Assembly: GCA_963995505.1 (NCBI GenBank)
Contig: OZ023180.1
Coordinates: 16,444,689 to 16,508,688 of the forward strand
Direction of reading: 5' to 3'
Source: Hypericum androsaemum
Lineage: Eukaryota > Streptophyta > Magnoliopsida > Malpighiales > Hypericaceae
DNA length: 64,000 bases
Both the position numbers and the translations under genes were made by a program. The notes under the pieces were generated by a model, which made no database searches, was not told where the DNA came from, and worked only from the letters and a program-made list of their open reading frames with translations. Shown piece after piece: positions 50,870-62,735 of the stretch. Every line of letters starts with the position of its first letter. The first letter of the stretch is position 1.

Positions 50870-51236
50870 CTCTACTTCCAATAAAAAAAACCTCTTAATT
50901 TTTTAAGAGGAGATGCAATTTTAATTTGTACTAGGTTTTACACCTTATATATCTTTTTTATTCAAGTCATTTCGTGACAACCCGCATTAATTTTCAATTT
51001 TTATATCATTATATATTAAATGGTAGAATTTTTTTTTCACATCAATCAAGTGAAAATGTCTGATTTTTCAAAGATCCAAGAACGAAAGAATTTGATACAT
51101 TAGTACATTATATTGAATAATTTTTGCATCAAATAATTACAGAAAAGACTTTGCATTACATAAATAAATTATGGAGCTTATATTATCAGTTTTGAAAACA
51201 ATTTAATTTACTTCACCAACGTTTACCACGCTCAAA
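50870..51236. repeat. diverged direct duplication, copy A
   Basis: Shares ordered landmarks with 51437-51823: ttttttaagaggag.tgcaatttt, tatatattaaatg.tagagttt, tcaa.taagtgaaaat and cttcaccaac. Divergence is high, so the duplication is old. Confidence 0.65.
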
Positions 51237-51436
51237 TCACAAAGAATGTCAACTTATCGCAATGTTTGGGGTGTGCAACTTTCCACACATGATTATTTAA
51301 TCGAGCATCAGAAAATTTATCATCATGATCACAAACATAAATGCCACAAATGTAAGAGTCAATACTTTAATAAAGAAGAGTGTGACAAACACATGGAAGA
51401 ACAAATATATCGCAAATATTTCTATATGGCTCTTTG

Positions 51437-51823
51437 TCTCTACTTTCAATAAAAAAAATATCTTAGCTGTATTTTAATTTTTTAAGAGGAGTTGCAATTT
51501 TAATTTGTACTTCCATATTATAAACATGGTTTTTTCTATAATATTTTATTATAAACTAGGTTGTACACCATACATGTCTTTCATTGTCGTCATTTCTTTA
51601 TTTTGCTATCTTTAATTAAAATTATTTCAGTTATAACCCACATCAATTTTTATATAACTATATATTAAATGATAGAGTTTATTTTTATGTCAATTAAGTG
51701 AAAATTTCTAATTTTTCATCAAATAATTATTAATTAAGTAAAAAACTTTGCATGTAGAGTTATATTCTCAAATTTTGAAGACCAATTTAATTTTCTTCAC
51801 CAACAATTACCATGCCAAAATTT
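51437..51823. repeat. diverged direct duplication, copy B
   Basis: Second copy of 50870-51236, same orientation, with small indels. Confidence 0.65.
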
Positions 51824-52777
51824 GGTCGTTATCACATTAACATATTCTGTTTGGAGTTTGAGAACTTTAGCCAACATTACAAGTTTGATCCAAAATGGAC
51901 AGTTTATTGTGGACTTTTATTTGGAGCTGTCAATAAGATCCAAATTCGATGAATCGGCCTAGTGCAGTTAGTATATCATTTTTTTTCCTTCAAAATTATA
52001 TATTTAGAGATAAAATTTTCATTATTAATGACACAAGTTAAAATTGTATAATCGAAAATATTTTAAGGCAAAAAGTGCAAACACGAGTTTTCTTTCATTT
52101 AATTCTTTTGCTTATACATGTATTATTATTTTGCTCGTAATCGGTAAAAGATTTTGTGAGCCAAAACCTATCATATGGTGATTGATGGTAGTCTTCAGTT
52201 ACATCCACCGATGGAATGCTTTAGACATTTTTCTTCTCTTTGTTGACTTGCCAAGATAGTGGAGAACGAATTATTTCATTTCTTCAAACTAATTAACTAA
52301 AAACTATTTACTCCTCCATTTATACAAAAATATGTATAATACAATATCTAAAAATTAATTTTGTTTTTAAAAAATTTAAAGTGAATTCTTTTTTGTAAAT
52401 CTCTAGCATTCGTAGCCAGAACTATATTTTAGAAAGCAGTTCTCCTAATATTTTTTACATCGTAATCAAGTGAATTTTGGGCATTTTCTGTCACACAAAA
52501 AGTAAGTTTGATGAGTGCAGTTGTTCCTCTTTCAATCATCTCAGTTGGACAAATAATTATGAGTTTAGCTTCGGAGAACAAATTTAATTTCTCCTTTCAT
52601 CAGTACACTTACTCAAAACTGATCCTATTTACATTCAGAAGAACATAATAACTGATGCTCCAGTCCACACTAAAGACAAAACCTTTAGAATATTATGTGC
52701 GTCTGCTTTTGACGATAAAATGATACCGAGTGTTCGAAAACAGAGCATCGTATAGGCACTTCTCGACAAAAGCATCC

Positions 52778-53040
52778 TGTTGAGTTTGGCGAGGAAAAAA
52801 AAAATATTTTTCTGTTTTGTTTCGCACTCCTAATTTAACATAAATAGATTACTTAATGTACAAAGATTTTCCTCTATATAAAGACATATTATCCAAGGGT
52901 TTTGTATTGTTTTGTGGCTTGAATCCATCAATAAAAATTCTCCTTTCTCTCCGTGGACGTAGGCATTAGGCCGAACCACATTATCTATTGTGCCAGTGTT
53001 CTTTGTACGTATTGTTCTTTAAGTTGCTGAATTTCTAACA
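52778..53040 (+). repeat. 5' LTR of copia element
   Basis: 263 bp, TG...CA ends, TATA box TATATAAAG at 52875-52883 and AATAAA-like sequence (caataaaa) about 55 bases later. Confidence 0.9.
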
Positions 53041-53067
53041 AGTAGTATCAAGAGCTAAGGTTGGAGG

Positions 53068-54160
53068 ATGTCGAATCACGGCGCGAAGTTCGCTCTTGTG
53101 AAGTTCGATGGTTCATCGAATTTTGGGTTATGGCAAAGGCGTGTCAATGATCTCCTCGTGCAACAAGGGATGGTCATCGCGCTATCAGAGAAGAAGCCCG
53201 AGAAGATGGAGGAGCAAGAGTGGAAGGAGATGGAGGCCAAGGTGGTGGCGACAATTCGCTTGTGCTTGGCGGATGATGTGATGTATCATGTCATGGATGA
53301 GGAGTCACCAGCTGAAGTATAGAAGAAATTGGAGGCAAGGTATATGTCTAAGTCTTTGTCGAACAAGCTTTATCTTAAGCAAAGATTGTACGGGCTCAAG
53401 ATGGAGGAGGGCTCAGATTTGAGCCAACACATTAATATTTTCAGTCAACTTATGAGCGACTTGAGAAAGGTTGATGTGAAGTTCGAGGAAGAAGACAAGG
53501 CATTGTTTCTCCTGAATTCCTTACCAGGCTCCTACGAAAATTTGGTTACAACTCTAACTTGGGGGAAGGAGTCCTTGGTGTTGGAAGATATCACAAGTGC
53601 TCTGCTAGGGTTTTATCAAAGAAGGAAAATTGGCAATGAACAAGCGGAAGGGCTGGTTGTGAGGGATAGTCATGGTGGTCGTAGTGAAGATGGAAAATGA
53701 TCCAGGTCGAGGTCAATGAGGTTCAAAGGAAATTGCTTCGAGTGCAGAGAAAAATGACACGTAAAGAAGGATTGTCCGAGAAGAACTCGGGATCGCGAGG
53801 GAAAACGATCGGGTTCTGTGAATGTGGCCTCATATTCGGACGGGTCGGATGGTGATCTTCTTTCTGTTTTATCAAGTCCAAAGCATTCTGACTCCTAAAT
53901 TTTGGATAGCGCTTATTCCTTTCACATGACGCCCAAGAAATGGTGGTTCGACACCTACAAGTTCGTTGATTCAGGTATGGTGACTATGGGTGATGGTTCT
54001 ACTAGTAGAATTGCTGGCATATGAGACTTGAGAATCAAGATGTGGGATGGTGTTGAAAGTAAATTGTGTGAGGTTAGGCATGTTCCAAATTTGGAGAGGA
54101 ATTTGATCTCATTAGGAGCCTTGGATTGTAGCGGGTACAACTATGAGGTTGTAGGATGGG
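53068..54160 (+). pseudogene. copia gag-protease remnant with in-frame stops
   Basis: One continuous frame carries gag (KFDGSSNFGLWQRRV start), a CCHC knuckle (CFECREK.HVKKDC, with a stop in the middle), an aspartic-protease-like ILDSAYSFHMTP motif where the usual Gly is replaced, and VRHVPNLERNLISLG of the GAG-pre-integrase region. Stops interrupt it at 53320, 53698, about 53756, 53897 and 54022. No coding sequence is recognisable from 54160 to the 3' LTR. Confidence 0.88.
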
Positions 54161-54502
54161 GTTGACCGAAAAATAGAGAGCGCATCTATTGGTCACAAGT
54201 TTGCTTCAGCAGGTAGACTTGCTAGTTGAGATTCGATGGAGATTGGAGGGAAGATGCCAAGCAAGCTCGAAAGCTCGAGCTTGGGGGCTGGCTCCAAGTG
54301 ATTGAACTAAGGTGGTGAGAAAGTTGAGATGGTCTTATTGATGGCGGTGTATCTATGGTCCGAGGTGGAATCGATGGAGTCAAATTGGTCTTGCAAGATC
54401 TCATCTCTTCATGGGTGGTGTTTCGTCAATGTGAAGTTTTATTGAAGTTCGGATGGAACTTCATGGTTTTTCCACGGGATGATTTCTCGGCAAGATGGAG
54501 AT

Positions 54503-54775
54503 TGTTGAGTTTGGCGAGGACAAAAGTAAAAAAAAGAATTATTTTTCTGTTTTGTTTCGGACTCCTAATTTGACCTAAATAGATTACTTAATGTACAAAA
54601 ATTTGCCTCTATATAAAGACATGTTACCCAAGGGTTATGTATTGTTTTGTGGCTTAGATCCATCAATAAAAGTTCTTCTTTCTCTCTGTGGACGTAGGTA
54701 TTAGGCCGAACCACGTTATCTATTGTGCCCGTGTTCTTTGCGCGTATTGTTCTCTAAATTGCTGAATTCCTAACA
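54503..54775 (+). repeat. 3' LTR of copia element
   Basis: 273 bp direct repeat of the 5' LTR, with a short insertion near its start. Confidence 0.9.
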
Positions 54776-55335
54776 CAGCCCAAGTCAACATTAGGGTAGC
54801 TAAGTCAAAAATTCAATTAGGCAATTGGCTGACCCCAATGGATCTAAGAAAGTTACTTCTACAGGATTTGCCTGTTCTCCATGTAAAAAACGTCGCGAAA
54901 AGCAGCAAGTTGATGTTCTAACCAAAGGATGAACTCCAGATGGTGTTTTTTTCGGATTAAGCTTTTCGGGTTGCAAGTTTGCAGGCAGAATTGATGGCTA
55001 TCAAGCTTTCGGCTTCTTCGGTGCGCTGGATTCCCTGGCTCAGCCTTCCGTTTTATTCCCAGGAAATGCTCAACCTGACCATTCGATGCAACATCTGCTA
55101 ATCAGGAGATAGTTAAAGAACGCAAACAATGCTGAAACAAAGCCGGACATGCAAAGAGAGTTGCCATAGCTGCTTATTGCAGCAAATTTAAAAGAAAAAT
55201 TTACTCCATAGACTGTACATACGGTATTTAGGAGACCAGCAACAGCAAAACGACATGATATGAGTATTTATTATAACTTGCATTGCACCCCTTTAACGTG
55301 CATAGTAAAACAAGGTTCAACTGACCTTTTTATCC
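54776..55335. other. intergenic
   Basis: No gene or repeat was recognised between the copia element and the SART-1 pseudogene. Confidence 0.5.
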
Positions 55336-58300
55336 TCAAGCTGGCATCGGTGTCAAGCTACCTGGCAGATCCTTCTCAACTGTTCCAAAACCATTTCCAT
55401 CAATGGTTTGCCTGAACAATAGGAGAACAAAGTCAGTAGAAGGTCAGGCAGATTATATTGACTGGGCAATGGATCTGCAAGCCAAAGGTAAGGAAATAAC
55501 TTGATTTTCAACACAATGGAAACTAAGCTCACGCCTCAACTAATGAAAGACCGACAATCATAGCATGCTAATGAAAGAACACTTGGCAGATACCAATATT
55601 CCCAATCAGGATTTGTTCTTTCTGTTCTCACAGAAATAGAAATCCACAAAGTTGGCGACACAACATATCACAAAACAGGGGAGATCGACAATCATACCCA
55701 GTCTTAGCACGACCACTGAGGACAAGATAGGGTGTCTTCAATTGAGCTTGAGCCTCCCTCGTCCGCTCCGCTGACAGTGAAGGAGTATCAGAATTCTTCA
55801 TTTGCTTCAACTTCAATTCTTCTTGGCGTTGCTTCATGCACTTCTCTTGTTTCATTTTGCCCGGTCCCTTCCCATGAAACTTATGAGACATCCTACGAAA
55901 GGCTTCCTCCGGAGTCATCTGGAAACAAAACAAAATAAGTGGGCCAATAAAACTGGAAGATAAAAGTGAAGCATTCACAGAAAGAGCCAAAAGTAGAGTC
56001 AATTCAGCAAAAGAAGTTTTGCACTTACAATTCGTTCAAATTCATCAGTCCACTCAATGCGGAGATCCTTAAACCCATCATTTTGAATAGTATCCTCAAC
56101 CCTATCAGTAGGAGCATCTTCGTCTACGATGCCAACAAGCTTGCTCTTTTTCTTGTCCATATTCCTTCCACCCCAGTCAATGATTTCTTTCAGTGCTCCT
56201 CGTTCTTTCAACAGACTCAATGCTCCAGATAATCCTTTCCCAACTGGTTTCTTTATCTTCATCAACAGGTTTCTCAACTGAATCACTCTCCATAACTTCC
56301 ATCCATTCTCCATCCTCCAACTTTTCTCCTTGATTAGGAGGGCTAGCTGCGTCATCTTCATCTTTGAAAACATCATCACTGTCGGGCTTTCGAGTGCCTG
56401 AGGGAAAAATACAAGATAAAGGGCAATTCAATAAACATGATTCCAGGCAAAAAGAGAGGGGATGAGATTTAGAAGAAATGATTGCTTCTGCATTAACTAA
56501 GACTCCATCACCCAAAATAAAGAAACAACACCCCAGACGAACTCTTCCACTTCTGTTTAGACAACTTTATTTTCTTGTGCCTCTTCAGTTGCAAGATTTT
56601 GTTCACCAGCCTTTTGATTGCTAGAAACGATGCTTGTAAGACGGGCAATAGCTTGAGGACCTGATGCTTCCTTTTCTTGCCTCTTATGAGCTAATCTTCG
56701 TGCCATTTTTAAGGATTCACGAAGGTCTTCATCATCATCAGCAAACACAGGATTCTCATCAGTCTCTGCTACAGATGGAAGAGTCTGTTCAAGTCGGAGT
56801 AATTTAGATGCCTCGTCTGCTTTAGCATATGCTGACTGATATGCACTATTCCTCATCTCAGCATCCGATTTCTCTTGTTCCTCTCTGAGGGCCCGCCTTC
56901 TGCCATCGTTCTTAGAACCAAGATCTCCAACGCCCAAACCTAATGATAGTGCTTCTGCTTCTAGGGCATCAATATCTAGTTTCTCCTTCTTCCTCAATGA
57001 TTTTTGTTTCTTGGGTTTCTTAAATCGAAGCATCTCTTCCGGAGTATAATAGTCAGATGATGTTTCCACAGAAGAGGTTAAATCTTCAAAGCGATTGCTC
57101 GCGGATGCCCCTTGAAGTCTTCTTCGAAGCTGGAAATGATAAGTATAAAGTAATTAGAATATACGCAACGATGTTGCAACTTTCTTTTCGCTACATGAAT
57201 ATAAGAACATTATACCTCCTCAAGTTTCCTATCTGCTTCACCAGCAAAGCGACCCCTCTCATCCAAAGTTACCCCCTGAATGTAATCAAAGATTTCCATC
57301 AGGATGGATATCAAGCAAACAGCTAAGGGAACAGAAAAGAAGAGGTTAAAAAGAATCTAACTTCGTCCTCATTTGGATCATCATTTTGTGGAAGCATTTT
57401 CTTCTCCGTCGTCGGGTCATCGTTGAACCTGAATAAAGAAAGTGATCAGCAACTTTGGCAATATCAATTGATTCCAAAACTTGGGGATTTTTCTCTTACT
57501 TGTCATCGTAGACCCCGTTTTTTTTCTTTGCAGCCTTATATGCATCATCTCGACGCTTTTGCTCACCAGTTTCCACATTTTCAAGCATGTCAACCTCTGT
57601 CACATAATATCGGCAACTGTTTTAGAAAAAAGATGCCAACCAACAAAGCAAACTTGAATTGGTACTTTGTAGAGGCGAGTAATCTAACCTTGGTTGATAT
57701 CACCATCTGCTAGTATGCTCTGATCTTTAAGAGTCAAAACAACTGCTCCACCTTCCATGACCTTGTCCAGGCCATGAAGTACTTTAACTCCAGAAAGATA
57801 ATCTGTCATTTGGTATTCAATGTAGAAGAAATCAGGTAAGACTGACAGAAACCAACAAACGCGTGATGGCAGCAGGAGAAAACAATTCCAATAACTCATC
57901 GGCAACTCCATGAGATTTCATTTTTTAGTTATTAGGATGAAGGGCTACATCAGGTGGAAATATTTTGTAGAAAAACAGGAATTTAAATAGGAACCATTGC
58001 TACCTTTATCTACAGTAGACAAATAACTTGAATTCCTTGCTATGACCGGTCACTGACGAAATAACATCAAACGAAACAAATGAAGTTATGCACAGAACAA
58101 GCAATTAGCCTCTATTATAAGCAAAATATCCTTACAAAACAAAATATGTCCTCTCATAAATATGGAAAGCATATAGTGTATCAACTTCTACAGTGATATG
58201 TGAAGACCATGGACAGAGTAATGAAATTTGAAACATACCAGTTCTACGGGGACCTGCAATTGCATCCTCATCATCGCTGTCTCCTTGACCAATATTGTCC

Positions 58301-59261
58301 TGAAAAAATTCAGATCAAGATAACTACAGTCTACAGTAACAAGGAGTCAAAATGATCGCTGGTAAAAAGGCAAACCTGTTCTTCAAAAATCTTTGAAAGC
58401 TGCTTGGCCCTTTTCTTTTTCTCCTCAAGCTTACGACTCTTATTAACCCAGGCTAAAACCTCGGGCTCAACTTCAGAGTTCTTCTTCAGCCCTTCTTCTT
58501 TCATCCTGAGCGGAGAGATACGAAGACAAGTTCAGAAAACCATCAAACACCATGAGGGTAGAATCAACAAAGCAAGTAATCCCTTATATCCAAAGTAGCT
58601 AACTATGTCTTTCATGCAACAAACATGCAGGATACCGTAAAACTTACTAGCCGGGAAAATCAGATCAGTGGACCCATATTTTCTATTGAACTTACCAACC
58701 AACATCAAGGGCCTTCAAACTGAAACAAACTACAAAATCATATACCAGGGAAGGCAAAAAATTAACTAGTGGTGCAGGTCATCAGAATATTTATAACATC
58801 TACGGGGCGAATCTACAAAAATCGCAAGGTAGTACCAGCGTATCATTCACCACAACAATTAACATGAGCAAAACAGCAAGAGGTGCAATGAGAAACAAAG
58901 TACATCGATTGTGTTACAGACATTTGTAAGTGCAAATGCATAAAATGCAAATGTTGCCAAGTAAGCCAAGAAAAGTCGGTTAATAATTGCAAGAGGAGAC
59001 GGCGACTAGTAATTGGAAGAAATAGTTAGAACAATGTTGAGCAGACGGTTATTCTTCAGCCAAAGAAGAATGTCTTTATATAGTTCATTCCTGATCACCT
59101 CTCCATCTCCAATCATTGTCCGGAAGCTATAAAAGTAATAATATAGCCAAAATCAAAGGTGAAACTTACTTTGAAATCCTCTCCTCAAGTCCAGAGGATG
59201 AGGTTGGTCCTCTGGTCACCCCGTCCTCAGCTCGATACTCGTCTTGTTCGGGACGCTCTCT
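55336..59261 (-). pseudogene. SART-1 family (DOT2, tri-snRNP protein) pseudogene
   Basis: Homologous to plant DOT2/SART-1 (yeast Snu66), a U4/U6.U5 tri-snRNP component. Exon-like blocks with conserved splice sites: ~59261-59170, 58505-58376, 58299-58239, 57802-57689, 57596-57500, 57428-57362, 57275-57216, 57129-~56531, ~56387-56035, 55918-55698, 55411-55336. Recognisable motifs include FEEQDNIGQGDSDDED, VLTLKDQSILADGD, WGGRNMDKKKSKLVG and HKFHGKGPGKMKQEK. Lesions: TAA at 56557-56559 in the largest exon, a frameshift near 56244, and a likely small insertion near the 3' end causing TGA at 55336-55338. The Arg/Asp/Ser-rich N-terminal third of the family is missing, and sequence above 59261 is closed in this frame. 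The retained introns argue for a decayed duplicate rather than a processed copy. A sequencing error could explain one lesion but not all. Confidence 0.88.
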
Positions 59262-60229
59262 TTATTATCTAAAACTTTCACGTGGGAGTAAATTGCTAGA
59301 TTTGGAGAGAGGTTAAGGCTAAAGAAAGGAGTAGCATAGATTTGTGCTTTAAAAATTGTATAAAACCTCACGATAACGGTTAGGACTATTTTATATAGGT
59401 TACGGCACTGGTGGCCTTGTAACATAATTGGAAAAAATGTGATTTGGTCTGAATCATTGCGATCTTCAGCAAAAACATCTGGACCATATTTGACAACTAT
59501 TTTTTGAACAATTAAAGAACTGATCCGGGCCAATTCTTTCTGGATTTGGTTCTGAACTGAATTTTGGTTCGGTCTAGTTATGTGGTTCCTATTTTTTGCT
59601 CACTCATAGTTATACCTCCTAATGGGGACTAGTTTAGTGGTAGCAAAACAACGTCAGTGCGGGTCCCCACGCAGATGAATCTCTTTTTTAAGAGTCCCAG
59701 GCAGAATCTAATTGTTGCGGCTAAAATATGGGTCATGCGGATCTCTGAGCGTATACATCTATTCATATGGTTATTTTGACATGGTAGGTTGATGACAAAT
59801 GCGGACCGCGCACAGCGGTACTTCAACTTCATTTTCTTCCTTTGATTTGTTTTGAAAGTAATTTTTTTCATTTTTTCAGAGGACGGCACTAGTCCAAGGT
59901 GTGCTTTTGATATTAAGTCACTGATGCATATGTCCCGTGATTGCAGGTTTTTAAGGTGGTGTGAGAGTCACTTCTCCCAAAGCCTCCACGAAACTTCTAC
60001 AAAGAGATGGGCCCCCTAAGGTGGCTCTGGGCCAACATCTAGTCAAGTATTGTCCCCGCTGACGATCCACCATGGGCGATGACATTTGTGACGGCATGCT
60101 GGTGGTTGTGGCGTTGGCGGAGCGATTTCGCCTTTCGGTCGGCCAGCACCACGAGGCACCCCCTATCATCTCAAAGAAATATGCGTTTGCTCGAGTTCTG
60201 ACGGACAAGATTACTCCACAACTCCCCAG
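59262..60229. other. intergenic
   Basis: No gene was recognised. The missing 5' exons of the SART-1 copy were looked for here and not found. Confidence 0.45.
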
Positions 60230-60625
60230 GTGTGAGATCTTAATTTTCTGGCAGCGAGCTCCGGAGAACTTCGTCAAGCTCAACACAGATCTTAATTTGC
60301 CGGTGCTAAAGGCATTGTTCGCGACTTGGGTAGCTTTTGGGTGTGCGCCTTCTCCAAGGGCATCAAGAGCTACACCTCTTTGGCCACGGGGCTCTATGCG
60401 CTTATCCTCGGTCTTGAGATGACTTAGGAGAGGGAATTCCTGAGTGTGCAGGTGGAGGTGGATTCGACATTGGCCATCCTCTACGTGGGACACGATGTTG
60501 ATCGAGACCACCCCGTGGCAACCCTGACCTTTAGGGCTCGAGAGCTGCTTGCGAGGGATTGAGAGATTGACATCCAACATACCTAATGTGAGGGCAACCG
60601 GGTGGGGACATGCTATCGAAACACA
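60230..60625 (+). pseudogene. LINE-type RNase H (RVT_3) remnant, frameshifted
   Basis: The plus strand starts with PENFVKLNTD, the strand carrying the first catalytic Asp of RVT_3 domains. In other frames it continues with an FSKGIKSYTSLATGLYALILGLEM-like segment, VEVDSTLAILY and a degraded H..REGN block. Several frameshifts and stops separate the parts. Confidence 0.7.
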
Positions 60626-60762
60626 CCTTTTTTTTATCTCTTTTGATTATGTTGTATTTGACGTATCTTTACTTTCTTGTATTGATGTGTACTTAGATGA
60701 CTTGCGGTGAATTAGCCTTCCTCGATATACTCGTATGATAAGTTATTAAATTAAGGCAATAG

Positions 60763-60957
60763 TTGAAGAGTCTTCCTCGATGTACTATTTCCCTTATTCC
60801 TCGATCATGTAACTTTTTTTTGAAAGAACGATCATGTAACTTAGTCGCTGATTGGATCTCTAAAAAAACTAGAGCTAATTTTCTCCCGCTCGATTGGGTT
60901 GTTAATCACCCCGGAGCTAGATTCTCTGTTGTGCCCCAATTTCCCAACTTAATATAA
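60763..60957 (+). pseudogene. second LINE RNase H tail fragment
   Basis: The short frame contains NLVADWISKKTRANFLPLDW, which resembles the ADW.AK.A end of RVT_3 proteins. It is interrupted by the small duplication-flanked insert at 60816-60828. Confidence 0.45.
60802..60842. repeat. 14-bp direct repeat around a T-rich 13-bp insert
   Basis: cgatcatgtaactt occurs at 60802-60815 and 60829-60842. The 13 bases between are T-rich then gaaagaa. This resembles a retroposon insertion reduced to its tail. Confidence 0.7.
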
Positions 60958-61331
60958 TTTGTGATCTGTTTTACCCTCTCAAAAAAATAATTTAAAAAAA
61001 TCACTCTTAAATCACCAATCAAAAATCCTATCCGACTCAAATTGGATTAATCGACCCAATAAACCGGATACCAATAATTAAACCAAAAAAATCACTCTTA
61101 AACAATTCTCAATATCGGAATATAAATAATTGAGATTCCTTCGTTTTGCTACACGACATTCCTACCTGTCTTCTCATTCCAGGCAATACACTATTCAACC
61201 AATTTTGTTTTCATTCTCCTGAAACTATATAAAACAATTGATCTACAGCACCGAGTATTTAAAAATTGGTGAAATTACTCCCAGCTTAAAAATTCACATC
61301 TTCAATAATAGACATCTCTAAAAAAAAAAAA
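60958..61331. other. intergenic
   Basis: AT-rich, containing a short direct repeat (aaaaaatcactcttaaa at about 60998 and 61088). No gene was seen. Confidence 0.45.
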
Positions 61332-61986
61332 GGAAAAAGTCCACTTTAGTACCCTGTAGTATCGCCCAAAATTACTTTAGTATCCTGAGGTAAAAAATCG
61401 ATCAATCGAGTCATACTTATTCCAATTAACATCAAAAAGTCCTCGGGCAGCTGCCCGGACCTGCCCGAACCTACCCGAACCCTGCCCGAACTACGTGGCC
61501 AGCCACGTCACCAAATTTTGATGACGTGGTGCCACGTGGACATCCATCTCCTTCCCTCTTCCTCCTCCTCCCCTCCGCGTCCTCCTCCTCCGCGTCCTCC
61601 TCCTCCTCCTCCTCCGCCTCCTCCTCCTCCTCCTCCGCATCCTCCTCCTCCTCATATGCGTCCTCCTCCTTCTCCTCCTTCGCATCCTCCTCCGCGTCCT
61701 CCTCTCCGCGTCCTCCTCCGCGTCCTCCTCTCCGCGTCCTCCTCCTCCTCCTCCTCCGCGTCCTCCTCCTCCTCCTCTCCAAGTGGCGCCACGTCATCAA
61801 AATTTGGTGATGTGGCTGGCCACGTAGTTCGGGCAGGGTTCGGGTAGGTTCGGGCAGGTCCGGGCAGCTGCCCGATGACCTTTTTGATGTTAATTGGAAT
61901 AAGTATGACTCGATTGATCAGTTTTTTACCACAGGGTACTAAAGTGATTTTGGGCGATACCACAGAGTACTAAAGTAGACTTTTCC
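61332..61986. mobile_element. long-TIR DNA element, copy 2 (microsatellite core)
   Basis: Same family as 29762-31117. The ends are GGAAAAAGTCC and its inverse. The TIRs are about 205-215 bp (61332-61545 and 61783-61986) and share ATCGAGTCATACTTATTCC and CGGGCAGCTGCCCG landmarks. The interior is a (TCC)n/(TCCGCG)n-rich microsatellite rather than gene sequence. Both flanks are A-runs, which hides any target duplication. Confidence 0.8.
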
Positions 61987-62735
61987 AAAAAAAATAGACA
62001 CTACAAAATATACTCTTATATCCTATGCTACAAAACTGACCATTTGACATTCAGAAATAACAATTGTTTTAAAAGGAAAATAGCAGATACGATGTCTAAG
62101 TCTCAGCCTCCCCACTTACCTCTGTAGTCTACTCATATCTCAAAAAGAAACTCTGAACATCTGCAGAGGGTAGATGTTCTGATTTTTAAAGGCAAATATT
62201 TATTATTTGTTATATTTAGTATTAAAATAGCAAACAAGTTAAAATAACAAGTATTAAAAATCACAATTTCATCTAATACAAGTTAAAAATATTTTTCCCT
62301 AAAAACACAATTTTTGGATGCACCGGCCATTTCAACTTTGAAATCAACCATGTTAAGTCGTTGACTACCGATTGAAACAGACCTCAAATTTAGACTCAAA
62401 TCTGGTCCAACATTGGTCCTGATTCGTAGTTCAATTTATTCGACATCGATCTGACCACATTTTTTAAAACCATACTAACTCCACGAGAACCATTTCCACT
62501 TTGCATTTGCACACCCAAAGGCCAAAGCAGCACACACCAAAATAACAAAAAGAAAACCTTAAAAAATTAAACAAAAAGAAAGGGGAAGTAGTAGTACTAC
62601 TGTACTAGTACACCCCCACTGTCCACCCCACCAACCTTCCTCGCTCCCTCCTCCAGGAGAGTACACCCCATTATTTCCTATGAGCATGTTTTTTTAGTCC
62701 ACCAAATCTCAATTCCCACCTCAAATCCCTTAAAA
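61987..62735. other. intergenic, upstream of the PDLP gene
   Basis: AT-rich DNA that becomes C-rich about 130 bp before the ATG. It includes the PDLP promoter and 5' UTR. No unambiguous TATA box. Confidence 0.5.

Larger units (their letters stand above)
50039..52777. other. AT-rich intergenic region
   Basis: Contains the diverged duplication (50870-51236 and 51437-51823) and otherwise no gene-like sequence. A short ORF at 51246-51452 has a CxxC...H pattern but lacks the second His of a C2H2 finger and ends in duplicated non-coding DNA. Confidence 0.45.
52778..54775 (+). mobile_element. small internally deleted Ty1/copia retrotransposon
   Basis: LTRs are TGTTGAG...CTAACA at 52778-53040 and 54503-54775, with about 8% substitutions by hand count. 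The primer-binding site just after 53040 (tagtatcaagagcta) resembles the initiator-Met tRNA complement. A purine-rich caagatggaga tract abuts the 3' LTR. The five flanking bases are catcc and cagcc, a near-match target duplication. Only gag and a protease piece remain; integrase, RT and RNase H are deleted. Confidence 0.9.

Noticed and set aside
51246..51452. Small ORF with a CxxC pattern, possible zinc finger
   Set aside because: The second His of a C2H2 finger is absent and the ORF runs into a duplicated AT-rich repeat.
52778..54775. Copia gag as a domesticated host gene
   Set aside because: Five in-frame stops and intact flanking LTRs show an ordinary dead element.
59951..60580. 209-residue minus-strand ORF
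   Set aside because: It lies opposite the RNase H remnant, which is recognisable on the plus strand.
61471..61847. Glu/Arg-rich and Pro/Ser-rich ORFs around 61.5-61.85 kb
   Set aside because: They are translations of the (TCC)n microsatellite core of the TIR element.
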